From an uncultured Aliiroseovarius sp. (lineage in GTDB: Bacteria > Pseudomonadota > Alphaproteobacteria > Rhodobacterales > Rhodobacteraceae): 64,000 bases of DNA. How positions within the stretch are numbered: the stretch's first letter is position 1; each line of letters starts with the position of its first letter. The notes beneath the pieces were generated by a model. That model saw nothing but the letters and a program-made list of their open reading frames with translations, had not been told where the DNA came from and did no database searches. Positions 34,689 to 45,288 of this stretch are shown piece after piece. The stretch spans positions 62,001-126,000 of the forward strand of contig NZ_CANLNB010000004.1 of assembly GCF_947492455.1 (NCBI RefSeq). The letters run 5' to 3'. Both the position numbers and the translations under genes were made by a program.

Positions 34689-35516
34689 TCAGTGCGCCGG
34701 ATTACCCACCACGTCCAGCAAGCTGCGTCCGCCATCGACCTGCAAAATATGGCCGGTCATAAAGCTGGATCCTTCCGAGGCCAGGAATTGCACAGCGTCC
34801 GCGATTTCCGAGGCCGAGGCGATCCGCCCAAGAGGTGTGCCCTCGATGATGTCCCCGCGGGTCTCGGGGTTGGCGCGGATTGTGTTGCGCAGGCTTGCGC
34901 TCATCAATGATCCAAAGGACACGGCGTTCACGCGGATGCGATTGGGGGCAAGCGCCACGGCCAAAGAGCGAGTCATCTGATCCACCGCTGCCGAGGCGAT
35001 CGAATAGGCCATCAGCCCCGGTTGCGTGCGTGTTGACGCGATCGAGGACAGATTAACGATGGCCCCCAGCGGGGTTTCGGTATCGTCCTCGTCCAGATCC
35101 TGACCTTGCAGGATCATGCGTTTCGCGACCAATTGGCTTAGGCGCAGGCTGGTCATCAGGTTCTGATCCAGCAAGGATTTGACGGATTTGTCATCCACGT
35201 CCAGAGGGTCCGCCAGCGTCACCTGACGCGAGGCGTTGATCAGAATGTCCACCCGTTCAAAGGCATCGATCGTGGCCGACAGCAGGTTCGCAAGGGTCAG
35301 TTTCTCGCGCAGGTCGCCAGCGAAGATGCGGGTGTTTCCGGCCTCGTCACTGTCTTCGTCCGGGTTCGGGCCCCATTGATCCAGAAGCCCCGCTTCGTCC
35401 ATATCGGCACAGACCACATTGGCGCCGTGATCTGCGAAGTGGCGGGCAATGGACAGGCCGATGCCATTGGCGGCACCAGTAATGATGGCGGTCTTGCCTG
35501 CGATATTGAAAGACAT
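34689..35516 (-). CDS. SDR family oxidoreductase
   Basis: NAD(P)-dependent short-chain dehydrogenase of 275 residues. The cofactor loop is TGAANGIGLSIARHFA, and DMDE after strand 2 suggests NAD preference. The catalytic site is seen as LSSIAS and YSIASAAVDQM; the Tyr is kept but the usual YxxxK lysine position is Ala (YSIAS) and needs care. The C-terminal GRIASASEIADAVQFLASEGSSFMTGHILQVDGG is classical. GGAG precedes the start. Substrate unknown. Confidence 0.88.
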   Translation of the reverse strand: MSFNIAGKTAIITGAANGIGLSIARHFADHGANVVCADMDEAGLLDQWGPNPDEDSDEAGNTRIFAGDLREKLTLANLLSATIDAFERVDILINASRQVTLADPLDVDDKSVKSLLDQNLMTSLRLSQLVAKRMILQGQDLDEDDTETPLGAIVNLSSIASTRTQPGLMAYSIASAAVDQMTRSLAVALAPNRIRVNAVSFGSLMSASLRNTIRANPETRGDIIEGTPLGRIASASEIADAVQFLASEGSSFMTGHILQVDGGRSLLDVVGNPAH

Positions 35517-35562
35517 AAGCTCTCCTGTCTCTGGGCGATTCCCCGCGCCAGACTAGCGGAAG

Positions 35563-36552
35563 TTACCGCGCCGCGCGATGAGGTTTCAGCCCGGCCAGAA
35601 GCTTGAAGCCCGGCGTGCCGCCCAGATCCTCGACCACGCGGAAATACTTGGCCAGTGCGTCTTCGTAGGGCAGGTGGCGATTTGCGACCATGACGAAGCG
35701 GCCCGAGGGCTTCAGGATGCGTGCGGCCGACTGGATGAAAGCCTGCCCCAGTTCGGGACGGCCCGCACGGCTGGTGTGGAATGGTGGGTTCGAGATCACA
35801 ACATCATAGGGCTGTTCAGGCGTGAACGCGGTGGCGTCGTCCCAAAGGAACCGAGCGCGCGGGTCGTCGATGTTGCGGCGGGCACAGTCCAGTGCAACCT
35901 TGTCCGCTTCGATCAAGTCCAGCGCATCGACCCCGTCACGCAACAGGATGTGGTGCGACAGATATCCCCAGCCCGCGCCCAAATCGGCCACACGGCCATT
36001 GATGACGTCGGGCATAACGGCGGCCAGAACCTCGGACCCTTTGTCGATCTTCTCGGCAGAGAATACGCCGGGGCGGGTGACAAAACCATCGGGTAGGGTG
36101 ATGTCATTGGCCACCCACTCGGGCGCGTCCAGCCCTTGGAACCAGACGATCTTGCCATGCGCTTTCGACAAGTTGCCCAGAAGATCCGCGCGCTTCTTTA
36201 GTGCCTTCAGATGGCTATCCATCCCGTCGGTCTTCTGACCGTCCAGAATAACCAACCCGCCACCCGTGGCGCGGTCAGCGGCATGCAGCCACGCCTGCGC
36301 TTGCGTCTTCGACCGGGGCGCACAGACCAGCGCGGCGGCGAAGCCCGCGTCCGGCAGATCATTGACAACGTTGTATCCGCGCGCGCTCCAGTACTGCACA
36401 TCGGGATAGAAATGGCTGTAGATCGTCACGCGATCCTTGGGCAGCGCCGAGATATCGTGATCCGGCGTCGGGCCAATCACCAGAAGCGCACCGTCTTCAG
36501 GCAGCGCAATCAGCCCATCATCAAGGGCAATGGACAAACGTGTGTGAAGCAT
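35563..36552 (-). CDS. RsmC-like class I SAM-dependent methyltransferase
   Basis: Methyltransferase of 329 residues with the two-domain RsmC layout. The N-terminal half is a degenerate domain. The C-terminal half has the SAM motif VADLGAGWGYLSHHIL, the acidic LIEAD and the catalytic SNPPFHTSR typical of base N-methyltransferases. RsmC modifies G1207 of 16S rRNA. The specificity here is inferred from architecture only. It is upstream of the SDR gene on the same strand, 46 bases from it. Confidence 0.85.
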   Translation of the reverse strand: MLHTRLSIALDDGLIALPEDGALLVIGPTPDHDISALPKDRVTIYSHFYPDVQYWSARGYNVVNDLPDAGFAAALVCAPRSKTQAQAWLHAADRATGGGLVILDGQKTDGMDSHLKALKKRADLLGNLSKAHGKIVWFQGLDAPEWVANDITLPDGFVTRPGVFSAEKIDKGSEVLAAVMPDVINGRVADLGAGWGYLSHHILLRDGVDALDLIEADKVALDCARRNIDDPRARFLWDDATAFTPEQPYDVVISNPPFHTSRAGRPELGQAFIQSAARILKPSGRFVMVANRHLPYEDALAKYFRVVEDLGGTPGFKLLAGLKPHRAAR

Positions 36553-36573
36553 CTTGAACCCCGCGCGCGGCGG

Positions 36574-36915
36574 TCATTCCTTTTCCATGGTGCATTGCAG
36601 CGGATGCTGGTGTTCGCGCGCCAGCTGCATCACCTGAGTGACCTTGGTTTCGGCAATCTCGTACGAGAAGACCCCCGCCACGGCCAGACCCTTTTTATGC
36701 ACGGTCAACATCAGCTCGAACGCTTGCGAGTGGTTCAGGCCAAAGAAGCGCTCCAGTACCATGACGACGAACTCCATCGGGGTGAAATCGTCGTTCAAGA
36801 GCAGCACCTTGTACATCGGCGGTCGCTTGGTCTTCGGCTTGGTTGCAACCGCAAGGCCGGCGTCACCGTCATCATCGGGACCACCCGAGGACAGGATGAA
36901 GGGTGATGTTGTCAT
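36574..36915 (-). CDS. clpS: ATP-dependent Clp protease adaptor ClpS
   Basis: N-end-rule adaptor that feeds substrates to ClpAP. The product from ATG 36915 is 113 residues. The core [24 protein letters not shown] holds the substrate pocket residues (NDD, M), and the later [12 protein letters not shown] segment is conserved. The first 30 residues are the flexible linker. A frame extended to 37227 has no family support. clpA is not adjacent in this window. Confidence 0.95.
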   Translation of the reverse strand: MTTSPFILSSGGPDDDGDAGLAVATKPKTKRPPMYKVLLLNDDFTPMEFVVMVLERFFGLNHSQAFELMLTVHKKGLAVAGVFSYEIAETKVTQVMQLAREHQHPLQCTMEKE

Positions 36916-37310
36916 GTCGACATCGCTCCGTGGGTTGCAGTCAAAAGCGTCCGGGACACACAATATAAGGCTTGCCCGTTGATAGAAAAGGGGCAGGGGA
37001 CCGCGCATCCGGGACCGCTCATACAAAATGGGGGCGAAAGTCTCAACAATTGGTTTCATTGGGCTGGTCGGATGCGACAAATCCGCTGTCTGCACGATCC
37101 TGTGCGGCCACAGTTTGCGTGCAGATCTAGTAAGTGCGCCGCGCCATGCGCCCCATATCTTGCGGTTGGGGATGTGCCGTGGCCCTTTAGACACGCAATC
37201 GGGCGAAGTAAATAAGCGGTTTCCCAAACGAAATCCGCGTGCTAGCCTGAAAAAAACAAATCAGCTGGGCGAAAAAAGATCCGGCGATTGAGGCAGAAAA
37301 GGTAACCGTC
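36916..37310. other. Gap between divergent clpS and carboxypeptidase genes
   Basis: Nearly 400 bases with no recognisable gene. It carries the promoters of clpS and the D,D-carboxypeptidase. Open frames on both strands lack ribosome binding sites and family similarity. I see no clear operator. Confidence 0.5.
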
Positions 37311-38819
37311 GTGATGACGCGTTTTAAGCAGTTGGCCCGTTTTGGGTTCATTCTCGCAGTTATTGGCTGTTTGGTGGCGCTTGCCCCCATGCGTGCGCAG
37401 GCCGCGCCCTATGCGGCGATGGTGATCGATGCGCGCACCGGCAAAGTTTTGCATTCCAGAAACGCGGATACCCGGTTGCACCCGGCCTCTTTGACCAAAA
37501 TGATGACGCTTTATGTGGCGTTTGAAGCGATCAAGCATGGCGAGATTTCGGCCGATACGGTCGTGACGATCTCGGCCAAAGCGGCTGCTGAACCGCCGTC
37601 CAAGCTGGGCCTGCGTAAGGGTCAGAAGATCAAACTGCGCTATCTGATCCGCGCCGCCGCCGTGAAATCCGCCAACGACGCCGCCACCGCAATTGGAGAG
37701 GCGATCTCGGGCTCGGAAGCCGCGTTTGCGCGCCGTATGAACCGCACCGCCAAAGCGCTGGGCATGACGCGCACGCATTTCAAGAACGCCCACGGGCTGA
37801 CCGAAAGCGGTCACCTGTCGACCGCGCGGGACATGACCACGCTGGGCCGTCACATTTTCTATGACCACCCGGACTACTACAACCTGTTCTCGCGCCGCTC
37901 GACCCATGCTGGTGTGAAAGCGGTCAACAACACCAACCGCCGTTTTCTGAACGCCTATAAGGGCGCGGACGGGATCAAGACTGGGTATACCAACGCCGCC
38001 GGGTTTAACCTTGTGGCCTCGGCAGAACGTGGGCAAGAGCGGATTATCACGACCGTTTTCGGTGGCCGTTCGACCGCGTCGCGCAACGCCAAAGTGGCCG
38101 AGTTGATGGACCTTGGATTCCGCCGCGCGCCCAGCCATGCCGCGGTGCGTAAGCCTGCGCTGCCCGCCTATGCGGGCAATGTGGGAACGGACACGCCCGA
38201 GCCCGGCGCGGCTGGCAAAATTATCCGTCTGGTCACAGCCGTCAAACGTAGCCCGCGCCCCGCGCCCCGTCCGGGTGCGCAGGAACCGGTGGTTGATACC
38301 CAACTGGCCAGCCTGACCGACAGCATCAAAGACGCCGTGGTCGCGGTGACAGAAGACGGCACCACCACGCCCGAGGCTGAGGCCGTTGCGTTGGCTCCGG
38401 CGATCGAAACGACACCAGTGCCGCCCACCGCCCAGCCCTTCGGTGGCGAGGCGACCGTCGCTTCGGCAGCCATGACCTCTCCGCCACCGCGTCCCGCCGC
38501 GATCATTCTGGCTTCGCTGGAACCCGCCGCGCAGCCCGCCGAGGCCGCACCCGAGATCGTGACCCGTATGTCCACGTCAGGTGGGCGGCACTACGCGATC
38601 AACGTGGGCGTTCTGGGTACCCGCTATCACGCCGAGCGGCGCTTGCTGAAAACCGCATTGCGCGAGCTTGATACGCTGGACGAGGCCCTGCGCAAAGTCG
38701 TCAAACGCTCGGACGGGTGGCATGCGAATTTCGTCAGCCTGACGCAGGAACAGGCCGATCTGGCCTGCCGTCGCTTGAATGCCCGCAACACGCGGTGCAA
38801 GGTAATTGGGCCGTCCTAA
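37311..38819 (+). CDS. D-alanyl-D-alanine carboxypeptidase with C-terminal SPOR domain
   Basis: Periplasmic low-molecular-weight penicillin-binding protein of 502 residues. A signal peptide (ending QAAP) precedes the S11 peptidase domain with S60-LTK63, the SAND motif and KTGYT. From about residue 280 there is a Pro/Ala/Thr-rich linker. The last 75 residues form a SPOR domain (GRHYAINVGVLGTRYHAERRLL...CKVIGPS) that binds denuded glycan at division sites. AAAAGG lies eight bases before the GTG at 37311; ATG at 37314 is the alternative. Confidence 0.93.
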   Translation: MMTRFKQLARFGFILAVIGCLVALAPMRAQAAPYAAMVIDARTGKVLHSRNADTRLHPASLTKMMTLYVAFEAIKHGEISADTVVTISAKAAAEPPSKLGLRKGQKIKLRYLIRAAAVKSANDAATAIGEAISGSEAAFARRMNRTAKALGMTRTHFKNAHGLTESGHLSTARDMTTLGRHIFYDHPDYYNLFSRRSTHAGVKAVNNTNRRFLNAYKGADGIKTGYTNAAGFNLVASAERGQERIITTVFGGRSTASRNAKVAELMDLGFRRAPSHAAVRKPALPAYAGNVGTDTPEPGAAGKIIRLVTAVKRSPRPAPRPGAQEPVVDTQLASLTDSIKDAVVAVTEDGTTTPEAEAVALAPAIETTPVPPTAQPFGGEATVASAAMTSPPPRPAAIILASLEPAAQPAEAAPEIVTRMSTSGGRHYAINVGVLGTRYHAERRLLKTALRELDTLDEALRKVVKRSDGWHANFVSLTQEQADLACRRLNARNTRCKVIGPS

Positions 38820-38825
38820 TCTGAT

Positions 38826-40433
38826 CTACTGAGAAACAGCGTCGCTGGCTTTCATGTCGAAGGCCGCGGCCATCAGCGCGCGAGTATAGTCCGTCGCGGG
38901 CGCATCAAAAATCTGATCCGCGTCACCGCTTTCCACCACGTCGCCCGCCCGCATCACCAGCACCTTGTGGCTGAGCGCGCGGACCACGCGTAGGTCGTGC
39001 GAGATGAACAGATAGGCCAGCCCGTGCTTCCGTTGCAGGTTGCGCAGAAGCTCGACGATCTGCACCTGTACGGTCATATCCAAGGCCGAGGTCGGTTCGT
39101 CCAGCACCACCAGCTTCGGGCGTAGGATCATGGCGCGGGCGATGGCGATGCGCTGACGTTGACCGCCCGAGAACTCGTGCGGATAGCGGTGCATGGTGCC
39201 GGGGTTAAGGCCCACTTCTTCCATGATCTCCGCCACCATCTCGCGCCGGTTGCGGCCCGGTTCCAGCCCGTGCACGGATAGACCCTCGGCGATGATTTCC
39301 TCGGCGGTCATGCGGGGGGACAGCGATCCATAGGGGTCTTGGAATACGATCTGCATGTCGCGGCGCAGGGGTTGCAACTGGCGGGATTTCAGCCCCTGAA
39401 TGCCGTCGCCCATAAAGACAATCGGCCCGTCCGAGCTGATCAATCGCATCACGGCCAGCGCCAACGTGGTCTTGCCTGATCCGCTTTCGCCCACGATGCC
39501 GATCGTTTCGCCCGCGCGGACGTTGAAGGTGGCGGCGTTCACCGCCTTGATGTGTCCCACGGTGCGGCGCATCAAGCCGCGTTGGATGGGGAACCAGATG
39601 CGCAGGTCTTGGGCGCTCGCAATCTCGGGTGCGTCGGCGGGGACGGGATCGGGGCGGCCATGTGCCTCGGCGCCTAGCAGCATCTTGGTGTAGTCGTGCT
39701 GCGGGTTCTCGAAGACTTCGGCAGTTGGGCCGGTCTCGACAATCTCGCCGTCTTTCATGACGCAGACGCGGTCCGCGATTTTACGCACGATGCCAAGGTC
39801 GTGGGTGATGAACAGAAGGCTCATCCCCTCGCTTTCCTTCAGATCCGCCAGCAGGTCGAGGATCTGCGCCTGAATGGTTACATCCAGCGCGGTGGTGGGT
39901 TCGTCTGCGATCAACAGCTCGGGCCCATTGGCCAGCGCCATTGCGATCATGACACGCTGCCTTTGCCCGCCGGACAACTGGTGCGGATAATTCTGCAACC
40001 GCGTTTCCGCGTCGCGAATTCCGACCTTGTCCAGCAGCTCCAGAATGCGGGCACGGACGGCGTCTCCGGTCAGGCCCTGATGCAGCTGGATCGACTCCGC
40101 CATCTGCTTTTCGATCGTGTGCAGCGGATTCAGCGATGTCATCGGCTCTTGAAAGATAAAGCTGATGTCGTTGCCGCGCACGTCGCGCAGGTCAGAGGGC
40201 GAGGCGCCAATCATCTCGCGCCCTTCATAGGTGATGGACCCTGTGACCTCGGCGCTGTCTGGCAGAAGGGATACGGTGGACAGGGCGGACACGGATTTCC
40301 CCGACCCGCTTTCGCCGACCAGCGCGACGGTCTCGCCCTTCTCGACGGTGAAGCTGATCCCACGCACGGCAGGGTGGCTTTGCCCGTCTTGGCGGAACGA
40401 GACGCTTAGGTTGTTGACTGTCAGAAGGCTCAT
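38826..40433 (-). CDS. yejF: Peptide ABC transporter, double ATP-binding protein (YejF)
   Basis: ATPase of 535 residues with two ABC cassettes in one chain, as in YejF. Cassette 1 has [27 protein letters not shown] and [12 protein letters not shown]. Cassette 2 has [27 protein letters not shown] and [12 protein letters not shown]. It drives import of oligopeptides (microcin C-type peptides in E. coli). It overlaps the yejE stop by four bases. The stop lies 7 bases from the convergent carboxypeptidase stop. Confidence 0.94.
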   Translation of the reverse strand: MSLLTVNNLSVSFRQDGQSHPAVRGISFTVEKGETVALVGESGSGKSVSALSTVSLLPDSAEVTGSITYEGREMIGASPSDLRDVRGNDISFIFQEPMTSLNPLHTIEKQMAESIQLHQGLTGDAVRARILELLDKVGIRDAETRLQNYPHQLSGGQRQRVMIAMALANGPELLIADEPTTALDVTIQAQILDLLADLKESEGMSLLFITHDLGIVRKIADRVCVMKDGEIVETGPTAEVFENPQHDYTKMLLGAEAHGRPDPVPADAPEIASAQDLRIWFPIQRGLMRRTVGHIKAVNAATFNVRAGETIGIVGESGSGKTTLALAVMRLISSDGPIVFMGDGIQGLKSRQLQPLRRDMQIVFQDPYGSLSPRMTAEEIIAEGLSVHGLEPGRNRREMVAEIMEEVGLNPGTMHRYPHEFSGGQRQRIAIARAMILRPKLVVLDEPTSALDMTVQVQIVELLRNLQRKHGLAYLFISHDLRVVRALSHKVLVMRAGDVVESGDADQIFDAPATDYTRALMAAAFDMKASDAVSQ

Positions 40434-41536
40434 TGGAAGGTCTTTCTTGGGTCAAACGCGTCCCGCACGCCTTCGAAGATGAAGACAAGCAGCGACAGAA
40501 GGATCGAGAAGGTCATGAAGGCGGTAAAGGCCAGCCACGGGGCTTGCAGGTTTTGCTTTGCCTGACGGGTCAGTTCACCCAGTGACGGGGCCGAGGACGG
40601 GAGGCCGAAGCCAAGGAAGTCCAGCGTTGCCAGCGTGGAAATCGTGCCGGTAATGATGAAGGGCAGCATGGTCAGCGTGGCAACCATCGCGTTGGGCAGC
40701 ACGTGGCGGAACATAATCACGCGGTTCGAGACCCCCAGCGCGCGGGCGGCGCGGACGTATTCGAAGTTACGCGCGCGCAGGAATTCAGCGCGGACCACGC
40801 CGACCAGCGCGGGCCAGCCAAACAGCACGGTGACAAAGACCAGAAGCCAAAAACTTCGCCCAAGGATCGCGAAGAGGATGATGATCACGTAAAGCGACGG
40901 GGTCGAAGCCCAGATCTCCAAAATCCGTTGGAAGATCAGGTCGATCCAGCCGCCGAAATAGCCCTGAATGGCACCCGCCGTGATCCCGATGATCGAGGTC
41001 AGGATAGTGACGACCACGGTGAAGAACACGGACAGACGGAAACCATAGATCACGCGGGCCAGCACGTCACGCGCGGTGTCATCGGTGCCCAGAAGGTGCT
41101 GCGCATCGGGCGCGCTGGGGGCGGCGCCGTCGATGTCGTTGATGGTCGTGTAGCTATAGGGGATCGGTGGCCAGATCAGCCAACCTTTGTTGATCGGTTC
41201 GCCTTCGACGGTGCCGGTCTTGGCCTCGGCAATCACGCCTTCGGGGTCGTCCCAGCAGGCCTCGGACCCTTGGGCGATGATCAGGCATTGCACCTCGATA
41301 TCCCCATAGACGGCCTCGGTCTTGAAGTCGCCGCCGAACGCGGTTTCGGGGTAGAACTTGACCACGGGCATGTAGAAGCCGCCGTCATATTTCACCAAGA
41401 TCGGTTTGTCGTTGGCCAGAAGCTCGGCAAACAGCGACAGGCCAAACAGGATCGCGAACAGGATTAGCGACCAGAAGGCGCGGCCGTTGCGGCGGAAGTT
41501 GCGCCAGCGGCGTTGGTTGAGGGGGGACAGCGCCAT
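40430..41536 (-). CDS. yejE: Peptide ABC transporter permease (YejE)
   Basis: Inner-membrane permease of 368 residues. The N-terminal helix (FWSLILFAILFGLSLFAELLAND) is followed by a large periplasmic loop with TAFGGDFKTEA, specific to the YejE/OppC-type group. The core has the EAA loop EFLRARNFEYVRAARALGVSN. It starts two bases after yejB and overlaps yejF by four bases, so expression is coupled. Confidence 0.94.
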   Translation of the reverse strand: MALSPLNQRRWRNFRRNGRAFWSLILFAILFGLSLFAELLANDKPILVKYDGGFYMPVVKFYPETAFGGDFKTEAVYGDIEVQCLIIAQGSEACWDDPEGVIAEAKTGTVEGEPINKGWLIWPPIPYSYTTINDIDGAAPSAPDAQHLLGTDDTARDVLARVIYGFRLSVFFTVVVTILTSIIGITAGAIQGYFGGWIDLIFQRILEIWASTPSLYVIIILFAILGRSFWLLVFVTVLFGWPALVGVVRAEFLRARNFEYVRAARALGVSNRVIMFRHVLPNAMVATLTMLPFIITGTISTLATLDFLGFGLPSSAPSLGELTRQAKQNLQAPWLAFTAFMTFSILLSLLVFIFEGVRDAFDPRKTFQ

Positions 41537-41538
41537 CG

Positions 41539-42621
41539 TTAAACCTCGCGCCCTTCAAAGTCGATGCGGGGATCGACGAAGACATACATGAGGTCCGACA
41601 GGATGCCGACCAGAAGGCCCAACAGTCCGAAAACGAAGAGTGTGCCGAAGATCACCGGATAGTCACGGGCCAGCGCGGCCTCGTAGCCCAGACGGCCCAG
41701 ACCATCGAGCGAGAAGAGCGTTTCGATAATGACCGAGCCGCCGAAGAACACGCCCAAGAAGACCGAGGGGAAACCGGCTATCACGATCAGCATCGCGTTG
41801 CGGAAGACATGGCCGTAAAGCACGCGGTTTTCGGCCAGACCCTTGGCGCGGGCGGTCACGACGTATTGCTTCTTGATCTCGTCCAGAAAGCTGTTCTTGG
41901 TCAGCAGCGTCAGGGTCGCGAAGCTGGCAATTGTGGATGCCAGCACCGGCAATGTGATGTGCCAGAAGTAATCCACGACCTTGCCCCAAAGCGACAGCTC
42001 CTCCCAATTGTCCGAGGTTAGGCCGCGCAGCGGGAACCACTGCAAATACGAGCCGCCTGCAAACAGCACCAGCAGAAGGATCGCGAACAGAAAGCCCGGG
42101 ATGGCATAGGCCACGATGATCATGCCCGAGGTCCAGGTGTCGAATTTCGACCCGTCGCGCACCGCCTTCTGAATGCCCAGCGGGATCGAGACCATGTAAG
42201 CAATCACGGTGGACCACAGCCCCAGCGTGATTGACACGGGCATCTTTTCGGCCACCAGTTCGAAGACGCCGATAGAGCGGAAATAGCTTTCGCCGAAATC
42301 CAGCCGCATATAGTTCCAGATCATCGTGAAGAACCGCTCAAGCGGGGGCTTGTCGAAGCCGAATTCTTTCTCAAGTTCGGCAATGAATTCCGCAGGCAGG
42401 CCGCGTGCACCCAGATAGCTTTCGTCGCCGCTGCTGGCCTCGATCCCGGCGTCCCCGCCGCCCGAGATCGTTTCAAACACGTCCCCGCCGCCTTCCATTT
42501 GGGCGATGATCTGTTCGATCGGGCCTCCGGGCACGAATTGCGTCAGCGTGAAATTGATCACCATGATCCCGAAAAGGGTCGGGATGATCAAAAGCAGTCT
42601 TCGCAGAATATAGGCGCCCAT
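41539..42621 (-). CDS. yejB: Peptide ABC transporter permease (YejB)
   Basis: Inner-membrane permease of 360 residues. The N-terminus [24 protein letters not shown] is the OppB-type start. A Gly/Glu-rich periplasmic insert (residues 40-75) follows, as in YejB. The EAA-like loop is [30 protein letters not shown]. It lies 39 bases after yejA and two bases before yejE. Confidence 0.94.
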   Translation of the reverse strand: MGAYILRRLLLIIPTLFGIMVINFTLTQFVPGGPIEQIIAQMEGGGDVFETISGGGDAGIEASSGDESYLGARGLPAEFIAELEKEFGFDKPPLERFFTMIWNYMRLDFGESYFRSIGVFELVAEKMPVSITLGLWSTVIAYMVSIPLGIQKAVRDGSKFDTWTSGMIIVAYAIPGFLFAILLLVLFAGGSYLQWFPLRGLTSDNWEELSLWGKVVDYFWHITLPVLASTIASFATLTLLTKNSFLDEIKKQYVVTARAKGLAENRVLYGHVFRNAMLIVIAGFPSVFLGVFFGGSVIIETLFSLDGLGRLGYEAALARDYPVIFGTLFVFGLLGLLVGILSDLMYVFVDPRIDFEGREV

Positions 42622-42660
42622 ATGCGGTCCTTGGTTTTGTGCTCGGTTGTGCGGCTTAGT

Positions 42661-44559
42661 TTATTTCAACACGCCCGCCGCTTCCAACTTGGCGGCTTTG
42701 TCTGCGTCGTACCACCAGAAGGACAGTTCGCCCAGAGACAACGGCGGCAGATTCTCCGGGTAGCCGAAGATGTCATAGAAGGCCACGGTGTGCTTGTTCT
42801 TGTACCATTGCGGAATGGTGAAGCCGATATGGCGCAGCACGCGATCCAGCGCGTTGGTCGAGGTGCGCAGCTGATCCAGCGTTTCCGACTGCGCCACGAT
42901 GGGCAGCAAGGCGTCGACCGCAGGATCGCGCAGACGCATCAGGTTGCGCGAGCTGTCATCGGCGGTTTTCGAGTGGAACCATTGCTCCAGCCCCGTGCCG
43001 GGTTCGAACCCCATGCCAATCGAATGGGTCACAAGGTCGAAATCGCCCGAGCGGGTGCGCTCGATATATTGCGGGATGTCCACGCGGTCGAGTTTGGCAT
43101 CCACCCCCAGCTGTTTCAGGTTCTCGACGATGGGGTTGATCACGCGGTCAAACGCCGGGCTGTAGGTGACGAAGGTTGCGGACATGCGCTGGCCGTCTTT
43201 TTCAAGGAAGCCGCTCGATCCGATCTCCCACCCGGCGTCTTCCAGCAGCTTGTTGGCCTGACGATAGAAATTGCGCGAAGGGCGGTTTTCGTCGGCGTCG
43301 TGGACCGGCGGCATCACGGCGTCGGCGGTCAGGATGGTTTCGGGCAGCAAGCCTTGATCGACCAGCGGCTGAAGGATCTCGACCTCGCCCGCGCTGGGAG
43401 CACCCTTGGCACCCAGATCAATGCCGGGCCAGAAGCTGTCGACACGGCTGTAGAGCCCGCGGAACAGGGCCTCGTTCGACCATTCGAAATTGAACATCAG
43501 CCCAAATGCGTCACGCACGTTGGGATCCTGCCAAACACCTTTGTCCAGATTGAAGATGAAGCTTTGCGCGGTGCCGACTGATCCATCGGGGAACTCGGCC
43601 TTGATTGCATATCCGTTGCGCAGGTTCGGGAAATCGTAATCCTCGGCCCAGATTTGCGAGGAGTTCTCGGTGCGGAACGTGTAGGTGCCTGCCTTGAAGC
43701 CCTCCATCGCGGCGGTGCCGTCTGCGAAATAGATCGCCGTGATCTCGTCAAAGTTATTCTGCCCGACCGACAGCGGATGATCCGCGCCCCAATAATTCGG
43801 GTCGCGCACATAGGTCACGTGGCGGCCATAGTCGAAACTGCCGAGCTTGTAGGCTCCGGTGGCCATGAACGGCGCGTCCGAACGTTCGTCCACGCGTGCG
43901 CCAGTTTCTTCGAACCACGCTTTCGACAGGGCCATGCTGCTGCCCGCAAAGCTGATCCGGTCGCGTTTCGGGGCATCCTCGGTGAAGGTGTATTTGACCT
44001 GCAGCGGGCCAGTGACTTCGACGCCCGCTACGATTTCCGTGATGATGGCGCGGTATTCAGCGATGCCTTGCTCGACAAACAGGTTGTGGCTGAAGGCGAT
44101 GTCCTCTGCCGTCATCTTGGTGCCGTCCCAGAAGGTCACATCGTCGCGCAGATTGAAGATGACCCAAGACAGATCGTCCGGATACTCCATCGTGGTGCAC
44201 AGGAAGCAGTAGGTGCCATAGGGGTCGTCTGCGGTCGAGGTCAGGATGCTTTCATACCCAATCGTCGCCATCGAGGCCGTCGTCCCCTTGCGGGTGAACT
44301 GGTTGAAGCTGTCAAACGTGCCCTGCGCCCAGATCGAAATCTCGCCACCCTTTGGGGCGTTCGGGTTTACGTAATCCAGATGTGTGAAATCCGGGCCGTA
44401 TTTCAGCTCGCCGAAATTGGAATACCCGTGGCTGACGGTGGTCTCGGCCTTGGCAGCCAAAGGTGCCAGCGCCAGCAAGGCCCCCGCGGCCAGTCCGAAC
44501 CCAAATGTCAGGGCGCGGGTGTCAGGTCGGGTCATGGTCTTGGTCTGTGCGTCGCGCAT
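42661..44559 (-). CDS. yejA: Peptide ABC transporter substrate-binding protein (YejA)
   Basis: Periplasmic solute-binding protein (SBP_bac_5 family) of 632 residues from ATG 44559, which has GGAGG seven bases upstream. The signal peptide ends near AAKAE. The mature protein starts with SHGYSNFGELKYGPDFTHLDYVNPNAPKGGEIS, the typical YejA opening. FNLRDDVTFWDGTKMTAEDIAFS and the C-terminal YWYKNKHTV-like IPQWYKNKHTVAFYD are conserved. It is the first gene of yejABEF. Confidence 0.94.
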   Translation of the reverse strand: MRDAQTKTMTRPDTRALTFGFGLAAGALLALAPLAAKAETTVSHGYSNFGELKYGPDFTHLDYVNPNAPKGGEISIWAQGTFDSFNQFTRKGTTASMATIGYESILTSTADDPYGTYCFLCTTMEYPDDLSWVIFNLRDDVTFWDGTKMTAEDIAFSHNLFVEQGIAEYRAIITEIVAGVEVTGPLQVKYTFTEDAPKRDRISFAGSSMALSKAWFEETGARVDERSDAPFMATGAYKLGSFDYGRHVTYVRDPNYWGADHPLSVGQNNFDEITAIYFADGTAAMEGFKAGTYTFRTENSSQIWAEDYDFPNLRNGYAIKAEFPDGSVGTAQSFIFNLDKGVWQDPNVRDAFGLMFNFEWSNEALFRGLYSRVDSFWPGIDLGAKGAPSAGEVEILQPLVDQGLLPETILTADAVMPPVHDADENRPSRNFYRQANKLLEDAGWEIGSSGFLEKDGQRMSATFVTYSPAFDRVINPIVENLKQLGVDAKLDRVDIPQYIERTRSGDFDLVTHSIGMGFEPGTGLEQWFHSKTADDSSRNLMRLRDPAVDALLPIVAQSETLDQLRTSTNALDRVLRHIGFTIPQWYKNKHTVAFYDIFGYPENLPPLSLGELSFWWYDADKAAKLEAAGVLK

Positions 44560-44684
44560 GGCGGTACCTCCGTTCATCAGCGGAATGCGTTGATCCGAGT
44601 AAAAAGCGCTGCCCGATAACATTCAAGGCGCGAATTGGTGAACTGGGTGTTAATCCGCCGTACGCCGCCTGAAACCGCGCAACG

Positions 44685-44714
44685 AAAAAGGCCGCCCGGA
44701 ATACCGGACGGCCT
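44685..44714 (-). terminator. Terminator of the cytochrome c gene
   Basis: GGCCG-CCCGG and CCGG-ACGGCC pair with one interruption around AATA. The five As on the plus strand form the minus-strand T run. It separates the cytochrome gene from yejA. Confidence 0.8.
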
Positions 44715-44739
44715 TTCAAATTCTTCACCGAAGGGGGGC

Positions 44740-45288
44740 TTAGCCGCCGATGGTGGCCAGATACGCAACCAGGTTTGCGCGGTCTTTGTCTTTCTTCAGA
44801 CCCGAGAAGGTCATCTTGTTGCCCGGCGCAAAGGCTTTCGGGTTGGCCAGCCATGCGTCCAGCGCTTCGATGGTCCAGGTATCGGCGCTCATGCCGGCCA
44901 GAACGTCCGAGTAGCCGAAGCCAGCAACGCCAGCGATCGGGCGATCAACCAGACCGTACAGGTGCGGGCCGGTGCCGTTGGCGCCGTCTTCCAGCTTGTG
45001 GCAGGCTTTACACTTGCCCCAGACCTTTTCGCCTTTGGCGGGGTCGGCGGCTGCAACCAGATCTGCGAAGGGAACGGCTTCTTCCTCTTCTGCGGGGCCA
45101 GCGTCGCCGCTTTCAACCGCGATGACATAGCCGGTGGCGGCTGCGTGTGCTTCATCGCCGTGTCCGGCGTCGTGGCCGCCGCCGCTGGTGTTATACAGCG
45201 CGCTGCCGGCCCAGTTGCCAAGCAGAAGTACCAAGAGCGTGCCAATCACAGCGGCGCTCGCTTTCGTAAAGGTCATTGTGTCGAACAT
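44740..45288 (-). CDS. cycM: Membrane-anchored cytochrome c (CycM/c552 type)
   Basis: Class I cytochrome c of 182 residues held by an uncleaved N-terminal helix (ASAAVIGTLLVLLLGNWAG). A hinge rich in His, Ala and Glu (residues 35-75) separates it from the haem domain. The haem site is CKACHKLEDG, with GPHLYGLVDRP, and the Met ligand near GNKMTFSGL. Relatives pass electrons from the bc1 complex to aa3 oxidase. It is divergent from pheA and ends in its own terminator. Confidence 0.92.
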   Translation of the reverse strand: MFDTMTFTKASAAVIGTLLVLLLGNWAGSALYNTSGGGHDAGHGDEAHAAATGYVIAVESGDAGPAEEEEAVPFADLVAAADPAKGEKVWGKCKACHKLEDGANGTGPHLYGLVDRPIAGVAGFGYSDVLAGMSADTWTIEALDAWLANPKAFAPGNKMTFSGLKKDKDRANLVAYLATIGG

